A stretch of 6,994 bases of DNA from Syntrophorhabdaceae bacterium PtaU1.Bin034 (GCA_002067405.1 MVRP01000208.1:1-6994), one strand, 5' to 3'; shown: positions 1 to 6,178, numbered from the stretch's first letter. The notes: a model not told the origin generated them from the letters alone. Made by a program: numbers and translations.

Positions 1-12
1 TTGAGGATTAAG

Positions 13-41
13 TTTACAGGCTGCGAAAAATCGATTACTAT
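13..41 (+). promoter_or_regulatory. candidate sigma-70 promoter for pncB
   Basis: TTTACA at 13-18 and TACTAT at 36-41 are separated by 17 bases, the ideal spacing, and sit just upstream of the pncB ribosome binding site. The -35 matches consensus at five of six positions and the -10 at four of six. A reading frame is also open from base 1 to a TAG at 85-87, so an upstream gene could end here instead. The promoter is inferred from sequence only. Confidence 0.4.
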
Positions 42-68
42 TATCTCTAAAAATACGAGGGTTGCGAA

Positions 69-1229
69 ATGTACGTTGCTGATCTAGATCATATCAAACA
101 GGGCAAACTGGCGGATGTCTACTTCTTCCGGACAATGGAAATCCTGAAAAGCAAAGGCATAGATAAGTGGGTGAGGGCGGAATTTATAGTGAAACGATTA
201 CCCGGCAACGTGCCGTGGGCGGTGTTTTCCGGGCTTGAAGAATTGTCCGAGCTCCTGAGCGGACTCAATGTGAAAGTGCGGGCCATGAAGGAAGGCACCA
301 TTATCAGGCCCTATGAGCCTGTACTCGAAATCGAAGGCATATATACGGACTTCGGTTTGCTTGAGACGAGTATTCTCGGCCTGATGTGCCAGGCATCGGG
401 TGTGGCGACGAAAGCGGCGAGATGCAAGAAGGCGGCTGAAGGCAGGCCGGTCATGAGCTTCGGGGCAAGAAGGATCCATCCTGCCATCGCCCCTATGGTG
501 GAAAGAAATGCCTTTGTGGGCGGCTGCGACGCCGTCTCCGTCGTCTATGACGCCGAATTGATCGGAGAGGAGCCGTCGGGGACCATGCCCCACGCCCTCA
601 TTCTCCTAATGGGGGACACCGTTGCTGCGGCGCAGGCCTTCGACGAGGTTATTGAGAAGAATGTGAGACGCATAGTCCTGATAGATACCTTTAACGACGA
701 GAAAGTTGAGGCGCTCCGGGTTGCCGAGGCACTCAAGGACAATCTGTACGGGGTCAGGCTCGACACGCCGTCTTCGAGGAGAGGGGATTTCCGGACAATC
801 CTCGAAGAGGTCAGGTGGGAGCTCGACATCAGGGGGTTCAACAATGTGAAGATATTCGTGAGTGGAGGTATTGAAGAGAGCCACATGCCGGCGCTAAACC
901 CTCTCGTTGACGGCTACGGTATCGGGACCACAATCAGCAACGCGCGAGTGATAGACTTCGCAATGGATATCATGGAGATAGAAGGAAAACCGATCGCGAA
1001 GAGGGGAAAGATGTCGGGGGCTAAGAAAGTTCTCCGTTGCACCGGTTGTTATGAAGACAAGGTCCTGCCTCTGAAGCCGGAGACCGAAAAAAGGTGTGAG
1101 TGCGGCGGAACGTTCGAAGAGATCCTCGTACCTTGGTATGACCCTGACAACAAATTTCTGTTCAGTTCCGGATCGCCTCAGGAGATCAGGAAGCACGTCT
1201 TGGAGCAGTTGAGTCATTTTGAGCTTTGA
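69..1229 (+). CDS. pncB: nicotinate phosphoribosyltransferase, short zinc-ribbon type
   Basis: The enzyme joins nicotinate and PRPP to give nicotinate mononucleotide, the entry step of the Preiss-Handler NAD salvage route, in the cytosol. The 386-residue product has the family pattern: an N-terminal segment with LADVYFFRT (residues 14-22), ETSILGLMCQ (99-108), SFGARRIHP (130-138), GTMPHALIL (171-179), IDTFNDE (205-211), a phosphate-binding region VSGGI (264-268) and GYGIGT (282-287). The C-terminus carries four cysteines, C324, C327, C343 and C345, a small zinc ribbon like that of archaeal and short bacterial members rather than the E. coli enzyme. The ATG is supported by a GAGGG at 57-61, seven bases upstream. 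It is the first gene in the window, followed 107 bases later by a CooT-type gene in the same direction. The assignment over nicotinamide or quinolinate enzymes rests on overall pattern and is strong. Confidence 0.93.
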   Translation: MYVADLDHIKQGKLADVYFFRTMEILKSKGIDKWVRAEFIVKRLPGNVPWAVFSGLEELSELLSGLNVKVRAMKEGTIIRPYEPVLEIEGIYTDFGLLETSILGLMCQASGVATKAARCKKAAEGRPVMSFGARRIHPAIAPMVERNAFVGGCDAVSVVYDAELIGEEPSGTMPHALILLMGDTVAAAQAFDEVIEKNVRRIVLIDTFNDEKVEALRVAEALKDNLYGVRLDTPSSRRGDFRTILEEVRWELDIRGFNNVKIFVSGGIEESHMPALNPLVDGYGIGTTISNARVIDFAMDIMEIEGKPIAKRGKMSGAKKVLRCTGCYEDKVLPLKPETEKRCECGGTFEEILVPWYDPDNKFLFSSGSPQEIRKHVLEQLSHFEL

Positions 1230-1336
1230 AGATGAGCAGGGTGGGCAGTTGATGATACCGAGGCGAATATCCCTCGGCTGATCCGTGCCCTCTGGGGGCC
1301 GCTTTTCGAAGCCTTGGGACAAGGAGGCCCTGTTCG
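1230..1336 (+). other. structured leader between pncB and the CooT gene
   Basis: This 107-base gap has no gene. It contains three short possible hairpins: CCGAGG at 1258-1263 with CCTCGG at 1272-1277; GCTT-TTCG-AAGC at 1301-1312; and CCTTG-GGA-CAAGG at 1312-1324. The last two share base 1312, and the third would bury part of the AAGGAGG ribosome binding site (1321-1327) of the next gene. No T-run follows any hairpin, so they do not look like terminators. A regulatory role is inference; the stems are short and could be chance. Confidence 0.25.
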
Positions 1337-1528
1337 ATGTGTGAAGTGAAGGTATTCAAGAGAGAGAAGGACAAAGAAACCCTCCTCCTCACGGATGTGT
1401 ACCTGATCGAGGAGGCGGCTGACGGGCTGCGGTTCGCGACAATTTTCGGCGAGGAGAGGGTCTATAAAGCGGTCCTTGAGTCAGTGTCTTTGGTCGACAA
1501 CAAGGTCGTCATCAGCGAGAGGAAATGA
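1337..1528 (+). CDS. CooT-family nickel-binding protein
   Basis: This 63-residue product begins MCEVKVF and keeps the CooT-family layout: an invariant Cys at position 2, a run of short beta strands, a central FGEE (residues 37-40), and a hydrophobic C-terminal strand ending near KVVIS. In Rhodospirillum rubrum, CooT is a small homodimer that binds one nickel through Cys2 and helps mature carbon monoxide dehydrogenase; many relatives occur away from that operon with unknown partners. Here there is no CODH, cooC or cooJ nearby. The start is firm: AAGGAGG at 1321-1327 lies nine bases upstream and the Cys2 position fits. It follows pncB in the same direction and its stop abuts the stop of the convergent zinc-ribbon gene. 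Family membership is fairly secure; the client enzyme is unknown. Confidence 0.8.
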   Translation: MCEVKVFKREKDKETLLLTDVYLIEEAADGLRFATIFGEERVYKAVLESVSLVDNKVVISERK

Positions 1529-1693
1529 TCAGCTTTTCTTTGAGGTCTTCGGGATGAAGGGAGATATAAGCTCCTGCAAATCATTCTTCCCGCAGTTGGG
1601 ACACTTTATGGCCCCCTGTTCCAGATCCTTCACGTGCGCTGCTGCAGAGAACTCCTTGCCGCAATTACGGCAGCGAAATTCGTACGTCGGCAT
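1529..1693 (-). CDS. FmdB-type zinc ribbon small protein
   Basis: A 54-residue product reads MPTYEFRCRNCGKEF at its start, with C8-x2-C11 and C31-x2-C34, a classic single zinc ribbon. Its tail, LISPFIPKTSKKS, resembles the tails of bacterial FmdB/CxxC_CXXC_SSSS-type proteins. These are often annotated as putative regulatory proteins after FmdB of Methylophilus, but their molecular role is not established; nucleic acid or protein binding is inference. The start is well supported by AGGAGG about seven bases upstream on the - strand (near 1701-1706). Its TGA occupies 1529-1531, immediately after the TGA of the convergent CooT gene at 1526-1528, leaving no untranslated spacer. Complete and apparently intact. 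Confidence 0.85.
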   Translation of the reverse strand: MPTYEFRCRNCGKEFSAAAHVKDLEQGAIKCPNCGKNDLQELISPFIPKTSKKS

Positions 1694-1707
1694 AACGAAC
1701 CTCCTTT

Positions 1708-1736
1708 TTGGTACATAAAGCGTTACCGGTTATAGA
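1708..1736 (+). promoter_or_regulatory. candidate promoter for the MarC gene
   Basis: TTGGTA at 1708-1713 and TATAGA at 1731-1736 are spaced by 17 bases and point rightward to the MarC-family gene. Each hexamer matches consensus at four of six positions. It abuts the -10 of a leftward candidate promoter, so the two would compete for polymerase if both are real. Confidence 0.35.
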
Positions 1737-1737
1737 A

Positions 1738-1767
1738 AATCTAGGTCGTCCGACCCGGAGAAGTCAA
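1738..1767 (-). promoter_or_regulatory. candidate promoter for the zinc-ribbon gene
   Basis: On the - strand, TTGACT (1767-1762) and TAGATT (1743-1738) are separated by 18 bases and lie about 45 bases upstream of the start of the FmdB-type gene. The -35 matches at five of six positions, the -10 at four of six. The -35 overlaps the stretch just upstream of the MarC start codon. Confidence 0.35.
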
Positions 1768-1772
1768 ACCTT

Positions 1773-2363
1773 ATGTGGGAAGCCTTTCTGAAGTCATTCA
1801 TTCCCATCTTCGTCGCCCTTGATGTTCTTGGGGTACTTCCGCTCTATGCACGTTTTTCCATTGGCCTCGATGAAAAGAAGAGAAAAAGGGTACTCCGGGA
1901 GTCAATCGTAACCGCCTTCCTTGTCACGATAAGTTTCATCGCCATCGGTAACGAAATACTTGATTACCTTAATATATCCATCGAGGATTTTCTTATTGCC
2001 GGAGGAATTATCCTTTTCATAATCGCGGTGAGGGATTTGCTGGGCGGGGGCCGTGAGGACCTCGTGGGACAGGACGACCTGTTTGCCGTAGTGCCTCTCG
2101 GGGTGCCCCTTCTGGCCGGTCCTGCGCTCCTGGCCACGTCGCTGATCATCTTCAACACCTTCGGCTTTATCTACGTTCTGGTTGCCCTGGTTCTCAATCT
2201 GGCACTGGCGGGAATAATCTTCAAATATTCGCTTCTCATCCTGCGATTTATAAGCCGTCGGTGGATTGAGGCAATGGCGAAAGTATTTATTCTTTTTCTT
2301 GCGAGCATTGCCATCATGTTCATCCGCACAGGTCTTCAAGGCCTGCAGGTGCCGCTGAAATAA
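1773..2363 (+). CDS. MarC-family integral membrane protein
   Basis: The 196-residue product has about six hydrophobic segments (roughly 5-25, 43-65, 71-90, 104-125, 131-152, 167-187) and the MarC-family arrangement: an N-terminal FVALDVLGVLPLY helix, the loop with positively charged KKRKR (35-39), AGGIILF (76-82) in the third helix, and PLGVPLLAGPALL (108-120) in the fourth. Length is typical for the family (about 200). MarC was once tied to multiple antibiotic resistance in E. coli, but that role was not upheld, and the transported substrate or function is unknown. Some relatives are named as putative amino acid or NAAT-type transporters. A GGAG at 1757-1760 is 12 bases from the ATG, longer than ideal; no better in-frame start is visible. 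It is divergent from the zinc-ribbon gene and convergent with the unknown gene ending at 2429. Confidence 0.88.
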   Translation: MWEAFLKSFIPIFVALDVLGVLPLYARFSIGLDEKKRKRVLRESIVTAFLVTISFIAIGNEILDYLNISIEDFLIAGGIILFIIAVRDLLGGGREDLVGQDDLFAVVPLGVPLLAGPALLATSLIIFNTFGFIYVLVALVLNLALAGIIFKYSLLILRFISRRWIEAMAKVFILFLASIAIMFIRTGLQGLQVPLK

Positions 2364-2430
2364 CGGGGTCCCTGGGGCGTGCGGGACAGGAGCCTCAAGT
2401 GATTCCGGCAACCCCGGCGTTTTCCTTCTT
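2364..2430 (+). terminator. possible intrinsic terminator after the MarC gene
   Basis: The gap between convergent genes starts with CGGGGT (2364-2369), which can pair fully with ACCCCG (2411-2416). GTCCC (2368-2372) with GGGAC (2383-2387) is an alternative internal stem that shares two bases with the outer one. A short T-rich stretch, TTTTCCTTCTT (2420-2430), follows. The long loop and interrupted T-run make this weak; it overlaps the end of the convergent gene by two bases. Confidence 0.3.
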
Positions 2431-2746
2431 AAGGTTGTGCCGGTTCCATGTGACCCGGTCTGGGTTTAGCGACGAATTGGGCCGCAAAGCCCTTTTGCTT
2501 GGCTTTCCAGAAGCCCTTTAAACCATCCTGCTGATCGGCAAAGTCTGCGGCTGTGACTGCAACCGGTCCGCTATCGAGAGACTCCAGTTTCCAACGGTAC
2601 GAAGAAAGGTAACGGGTAGCCCGTTCCCCGGCGTTTTCAGGGGAAGAATCGAGGATCCAGAAATATACCCGGGCGTTTTCAACCTTGGCGGCGAGCGGGT
2701 TGTCGTGTAGTGGGGTGACTTGTGTAGAAATGAAGTATGTTTCCAT
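2429..2746 (-). CDS. hypothetical protein, 105 residues
   Basis: I do not recognise this protein. The product is soluble, with no signal peptide or membrane segment. It starts METYFISTQVTPL, followed by NARVYFWILDSSPENAGERA (24-43), an aromatic-rich YRWKLESL (50-57), an acidic middle and a basic stretch WKAKQKGF (80-87), ending in a Pro-rich tail. The alternation looks like a small alpha/beta fold: a strand, a helix after SPENA, then a strand. It looks like a genuine gene because AAGGAGAA sits six to seven bases before the ATG on the - strand and the codons carry no signs of decay. It lies 61 bases downstream of hemC on the same strand with no clear terminator between, so it may be the last gene of the heme operon; an own promoter is not excluded. 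No function is proposed. Confidence 0.7.
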   Translation of the reverse strand: METYFISTQVTPLHDNPLAAKVENARVYFWILDSSPENAGERATRYLSSYRWKLESLDSGPVAVTAADFADQQDGLKGFWKAKQKGFAAQFVAKPRPGHMEPAQP

Positions 2747-2807
2747 GTAGTATTCTCCTTATGTTTCTGAAGAAAAAACTAATTCGATCGTGCAAGGCCG
2801 GCGTTGT

Positions 2808-3710
2808 TTACCTCTGTTTTTGTGCCCGCCTTAAGCGCTCCAGCAGCTTTTCGATGAGGGCATCAGCCTCGTGCTTCGGGCCGGTAAGCCGGTCTTTAAA
2901 GATGATTGTCCCGTCTTCTGTGCCAAAAACAGCGTGGAGTGTGACATTGTCCTCCGAAAGGCTGGCGTTGATGCCGAGGGGCACGCTGCAGCCTCCGCCC
3001 ACCGCATTTTGAAATTTCCTTTCCGTGGCCACCTCGAACTCCGTCGGCGCATCGTTGAGCGGTCGTACCATTTCGACTGCTTCGTCAGCAGACCTCGTCT
3101 CGATCCCTATTGCCCCCTGTCCCCCGGGCGGGACCATTAGCTCAACGGGAAGGACCTCCTTCACCCTGTGCCCGAAGCCCATTCTTCGGACGCCTGCGTG
3201 CGCCAGGATAATACCGTCCAGGTCCTGTTCCTCGAGTTTCCTCAGTCTCGTGTCTACATTACCCCGGAGCGACACGATCTCCAGGTCTTTGCGAAAGGCG
3301 AGAAGCTGGGCCTTTCGCCGCATGCTGCTCGTCCCGAGCCGGCTGCCGGGAGGGGTGTCGGAGAGCCGGTCGTGCTTCAGGGAGATGAAGGTGTCCCGCG
3401 GGTCTTCCCTTTTCAGGACCGCGGCGATGGTTAGTCCTCCAAGCAACTCCGTGGGCAAGTCTTTCATGCTGTGAACGGCGAGGTCTACGTCGCCGTGGGC
3501 AAGGGCTTCCTCGATCTCCTTTATAAAAAGACCTTTCTGGCCGATCAGGTAAAGGGGTGTGTTCCAGACCGAATCACCGGTGGTCTTAATGATCTTGATT
3601 TCAAAATCGGCATCGGGATGGGCCTGCCGGAGGTTATTTATTACGATCTCGGTCTGCCGGAGGGCAAGCTTACTCCCCCTGGTTCCCACTATCCATTTCT
3701 TTTTCATCAT
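2808..3710 (-). CDS. hemC: hydroxymethylbilane synthase (porphobilinogen deaminase)
   Basis: The enzyme condenses four porphobilinogen molecules into linear hydroxymethylbilane in the cytosol, a step shared by heme, siroheme and corrinoid synthesis. The 300-residue product has all the landmarks: GTRGSKLALRQT (9-20), the catalytic aspartate in HSMKDLP (Asp84), LGTSSMRR (125-132), the arginine-rich SLRGNVDTRL (147-156), and GGGCSVPLG (238-246), where Cys241 carries the covalent dipyrromethane cofactor. Length is normal for bacteria. Translation starts inside the end of hemA: the two genes overlap by 41 bases. A GGGAGG directly touches the tandem ATG ATG, so the second ATG (3707) may be the better start; either gives an intact enzyme. 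The next gene downstream is an unknown protein, not hemD, which commonly follows hemC in related bacteria. Confidence 0.97.
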   Translation of the reverse strand: MMKKKWIVGTRGSKLALRQTEIVINNLRQAHPDADFEIKIIKTTGDSVWNTPLYLIGQKGLFIKEIEEALAHGDVDLAVHSMKDLPTELLGGLTIAAVLKREDPRDTFISLKHDRLSDTPPGSRLGTSSMRRKAQLLAFRKDLEIVSLRGNVDTRLRKLEEQDLDGIILAHAGVRRMGFGHRVKEVLPVELMVPPGGQGAIGIETRSADEAVEMVRPLNDAPTEFEVATERKFQNAVGGGCSVPLGINASLSEDNVTLHAVFGTEDGTIIFKDRLTGPKHEADALIEKLLERLRRAQKQR

Positions 3711-4959
3711 CCTCCCTTGGCAAGAGCAGGTTTTTTACGAGGTCCAGCACAGCGGGGCTCCCGTTCTTCTTGATCATCATTATGTGGGGATGGACCAACT
3801 TGTTGACAATGGCCCTCGTCAGCATATCTATCTGTTTTATGGTCTCCGGGTCCGTGTCTTTCATCTTTTGAAGCGTTTTCCTGAGCTCCGCCTGTCTCAT
3901 GGCTTCAAGGCTTTCCCTTATTTCCGTAATGAGCGGGTTCATATCCAGCTGCTTGAGCCAGGAGGTAAATTTGCCCACCTCCTCATCGACGATGGCGTGT
4001 GCCTTCTCTGATTCCTGCAGCCTGTTGGACAGATGGATCTGAGACAGTTCTTTCAGGTCATCGATGTCGTACAGGTAGGCGTTCTCGATGTCGTTGACGC
4101 CCGGCTCCACGTCCCTTGGCACGGCAATGTCGATAAAAAAGAGAGGACGGTTCTTCCTTTTTTTCATGGCATGGAGCACCATGTTCCGGTCGATAATGGG
4201 CTTTTCCGCTCCTGTCGAGGAAAGCACCATGTCGACCTTCAGGAGCAGTTCGGGTATATCTTCGAAGGGATAGGGCGTCCCTATTATCTCTTCCGCGAGC
4301 TGCTGCGCTTTGCCGAACGTCCTGTTGGCAACCAGTATTTCCTGCAGCCCCTCCTTTTTGAAGTGCTTCAGCGCAATTTCGCACATCTCGCCGGCACCGA
4401 GGACAAGTATTTTCTTCTGCTCCAGGTCTCCGAAGATCTTGCGCGCCAGTTCCACCGCCATACCGCTTATCGAGACCGGGTTGTATCCGATTCTCGTTTC
4501 TGTTCGTACCCGCTTCGCTACCTGAAAGGCGCGGTGGAACAGCCTATCGAAGAACGGCCCCGAGGAGCGGTGAGTGACCGCGGTCCTGTAAGCGTCTTTA
4601 ACCTGTCCCAGGATCTGGGGCTCTCCGACAACCATGGAATCAAGCCCGGAAGCAACGATAAAAAGGTGCTTGTAGGCCTCTTCATTGGTGAGGGCGTAGG
4701 TGTAGTCGTGCAGCGATTTTCTGTCTACGGCGAACCTCTCGACCAGCGTTCGGGTAATCGCACTTTCCGCTTCTTCGGCGTCCGGACCGCTCACATAAAT
4801 CTCCGTCCTGTTGCAGGTCGAAATGATTGCCGCCTCGCCGATGCCCTCGGCCCTCAGTTTTTTCAGCACATCGGCCTGCTGGTCCTCGGGGATGAATATT
4901 TTCTCCCGTACATCGAGAGGCGCGGTGTTGTGATTGAGACCAAGGACGGTAAGGTGCAT
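3670..4959 (-). CDS. hemA: glutamyl-tRNA reductase
   Basis: This enzyme reduces glutamyl-tRNA(Glu) with NADPH to glutamate-1-semialdehyde, the committed first step of C5-pathway tetrapyrrole synthesis. Visible landmarks in the 429 residues: LGLNHNTAPLDVRE (6-19), the catalytic Cys49 in ISTCNRTE (46-53), GEPQILGQVK (112-121), the NADPH-binding VLGAGEMCEIA (186-196), ANRTFGKA (211-218), DIAVPRD (277-283), and a C-terminal dimerisation domain of long helices (about 316-415). Length matches the family. The ATG is set by alignment of the N-terminal strand with known members; its ribosome binding site is poor, which fits translational coupling to ccsB, whose stop is 11 bases upstream. The last 41 bases also encode the beginning of hemC. 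A charged tail, REDDEKEMDSGNQGE, lies in the overlap region. Feedback control by heme is common in the family but cannot be read from this sequence. Confidence 0.97.
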   Translation of the reverse strand: MHLTVLGLNHNTAPLDVREKIFIPEDQQADVLKKLRAEGIGEAAIISTCNRTEIYVSGPDAEEAESAITRTLVERFAVDRKSLHDYTYALTNEEAYKHLFIVASGLDSMVVGEPQILGQVKDAYRTAVTHRSSGPFFDRLFHRAFQVAKRVRTETRIGYNPVSISGMAVELARKIFGDLEQKKILVLGAGEMCEIALKHFKKEGLQEILVANRTFGKAQQLAEEIIGTPYPFEDIPELLLKVDMVLSSTGAEKPIIDRNMVLHAMKKRKNRPLFFIDIAVPRDVEPGVNDIENAYLYDIDDLKELSQIHLSNRLQESEKAHAIVDEEVGKFTSWLKQLDMNPLITEIRESLEAMRQAELRKTLQKMKDTDPETIKQIDMLTRAIVNKLVHPHIMMIKKNGSPAVLDLVKNLLLPREDDEKEMDSGNQGE

Positions 4960-4970
4960 GGGCAGCTCAT

Positions 4971-5789
4971 TCAGATGTAAGAATGAAGTCCTCCTATAAA
5001 GAGGTTGACCCCGAGAAAGGTGACGACCACGGAGACAAAACCGACGATCATCATGTACGCCGTTCTCCGTCCCCTCCAGCCGATTGCAAGCCTGTTATGG
5101 ATGAGTATGGCATAGACGATCCAGGTGATGAGCGACCACGTCTCTTTCGGGTCCCAACTCCAGTAGGAGCCCCAGGCGAGCTCGGCCCAGAGGGAACCGG
5201 TTATGATGCCGAGGGTCAGAAAAGGAAAGCCGTATGACATACATTTGTAGTTGATGCGGTCCAGGGTTTCGAGCGACGGGAAACGGCCGGAAATCGAACG
5301 GATCTTCTTTCTCTTTATGCCCCTCTCAATTATGAGATAGACGATCGAGATAAGGAACCCGGAAAAGAAAATGGCATTGCCGATAAAGGCGAAACCGGTA
5401 TGAATCGGGAGCCAGTAGCTTTTCAGCACAGGCGGGAGAGGCCTGATGCCGGCAGGAACTGTGAGGGCGGAAATCAGAACAACAGATACCACGGGAAGGA
5501 AGATGCTCCCGAGGACCTCTATCCGGTAGATCCGTTTCAGAAAAATAAAAAAGCCGGCTGTACAGAGCGCAAAGAAAGACAGGGATTCATGAAGATTCGT
5601 AATGGGCGTGTAACCGGCGGACATGTAACCAAGGAGGAGTGAGACAAGATGGAGTACGAAACCGAGGATAAGGAAATAGTATCCGAGTTTTGCAAACCCT
5701 TTCCTCGCATTGATCAGAAAGCTCATGTAGCAGAAGGTGGAGACGAGGTAGAGGGCGAGAACGATATATAAGACTGAAGAGATCGTCAC
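4971..5789 (-). CDS. ccsB: cytochrome c assembly protein, CcsB/ResC/HemX type
   Basis: This integral membrane protein belongs to the heme handling family that includes CcsA/ResC of System II cytochrome c maturation and HemX next to hemA in Bacillus. It has about eight transmembrane segments (roughly 5-27, 36-56, 68-85, 92-112, 130-153, 184-200, 219-234, 246-266). The signature tryptophan-rich WWD loop is present as WGSYWSWDPKETW (206-218). Histidines at 47, 130, 231 and 268 sit where the family keeps heme-ligating histidines, the last in GLHSY. The known role is moving heme across the membrane and presenting it for attachment to apocytochromes; a partner like ResB/Ccs1 is needed but not in the window. 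Translation starts at a GTG (5789), because an in-frame TGA lies only one codon upstream at 5793-5795. It is followed after 11 bases by hemA. Whether it serves cytochrome c assembly or HemX-like control of HemA cannot be settled from sequence alone. Confidence 0.9.
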   Translation of the reverse strand: MTISSVLYIVLALYLVSTFCYMSFLINARKGFAKLGYYFLILGFVLHLVSLLLGYMSAGYTPITNLHESLSFFALCTAGFFIFLKRIYRIEVLGSIFLPVVSVVLISALTVPAGIRPLPPVLKSYWLPIHTGFAFIGNAIFFSGFLISIVYLIIERGIKRKKIRSISGRFPSLETLDRINYKCMSYGFPFLTLGIITGSLWAELAWGSYWSWDPKETWSLITWIVYAILIHNRLAIGWRGRRTAYMMIVGFVSVVVTFLGVNLFIGGLHSYI

Positions 5790-5868
5790 TTCTCAACCCC
5801 CGGGCCGACGTGCTTCCCGCAAAGGGATGCGCCCGTTTCTTTTTGGAGATGAATATGAGAGAAGACGT

Positions 5869-6141
5869 TCAATATACGATGGAAAACCCGGTGAATTTTC
5901 CGGAAGACTCTGCCCATTGCACGTCGACCTGCGCTACCTCTGCGCCCCTCGGACCCTGTTTGGACCATTCGATGAGACGCTTCACGTCCGAGTGCTCGCC
6001 TTCACATACAATCTCGACTGTGGTGTCAGGCAAATTTCTTACCGTGCCCTTAAGGCCGAATTCATCAGCCTTCTTTTTTGTACTGTAACGAAAGTAAACA
6101 CCTTGAACTATTCCCGTGACGATTATCCGCGCTCTTATCAT
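5869..6141 (-). CDS. acyP: acylphosphatase
   Basis: A 90-residue product with the full acylphosphatase signature: VQGVYFRYSTKKKADEFGL (12-30) with the phosphate-binding loop and catalytic Arg18, and GTVRNLPDTTVEI (32-44) with catalytic Asn36. The family hydrolyses carboxyl-phosphate bonds such as acetyl or carbamoyl phosphate; the physiological substrate in bacteria is uncertain. Length is normal. The ATG at 6141 places the ACP domain at the N-terminus as expected, although no strong ribosome binding site precedes it. It is the first gene of a leftward group, 79 bases before ccsB. That gap holds no gene and only a small TCCC/GGGA stem, so read-through into ccsB-hemA-hemC is plausible but unproven. 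Confidence 0.95.
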   Translation of the reverse strand: MIRARIIVTGIVQGVYFRYSTKKKADEFGLKGTVRNLPDTTVEIVCEGEHSDVKRLIEWSKQGPRGAEVAQVDVQWAESSGKFTGFSIVY

Positions 6142-6150
6142 GGAATTTTA

Positions 6151-6178
6151 TTGAATGGGTACTTATTTGTATTATAAT
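6151..6178 (+). promoter_or_regulatory. candidate promoter for the activase gene
   Basis: TTGAAT at 6151-6156 and a perfect TATAAT at 6173-6178 are 16 bases apart and point rightward. The expected start of transcription near 6185 would leave a leader of about 48 bases before the activase ATG. The -10 lies inside the palindrome ATTATAAT, shared with a leftward promoter. Confidence 0.55.

Noticed and set aside
1..68. Possible end of an upstream gene (frame open from base 1 to a TAG at 85-87)
   Set aside because: Only 28 codons are visible, with no recognisable motif, and the same bases hold a plausible promoter and ribosome binding site for pncB.
1258..1277. CCGAGG/CCTCGG hairpin as a terminator for pncB
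   Set aside because: The stem is six base pairs with an eight-base loop, and no T-run follows, so it does not fit an intrinsic terminator.
894..1392. - strand frames spanning the end of pncB and the pncB-cooT gap
   Set aside because: They cross the pncB zinc-ribbon coding region and the CooT start on the other strand, and their translations look like random antisense sequence.
3025..4011. Several 88-150 codon + strand frames opposite hemC and the hemA/hemC junction
   Set aside because: Low-complexity or Ser/Arg-rich translations antisense to strongly conserved enzymes; no start signals that favour them.
4033..4980. A 315-codon open frame on the + strand opposite hemA
   Set aside because: It lies entirely antisense to a hemA with all catalytic motifs. 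Its translation has no recognisable domain and no convincing ribosome binding site; it is a shadow of the codon pattern.
5810..6177. Two overlapping + strand frames opposite acyP
   Set aside because: The - strand encodes an acylphosphatase with both catalytic residues; these frames have no family features, even though one has a GGAG-like stretch before an ATG.
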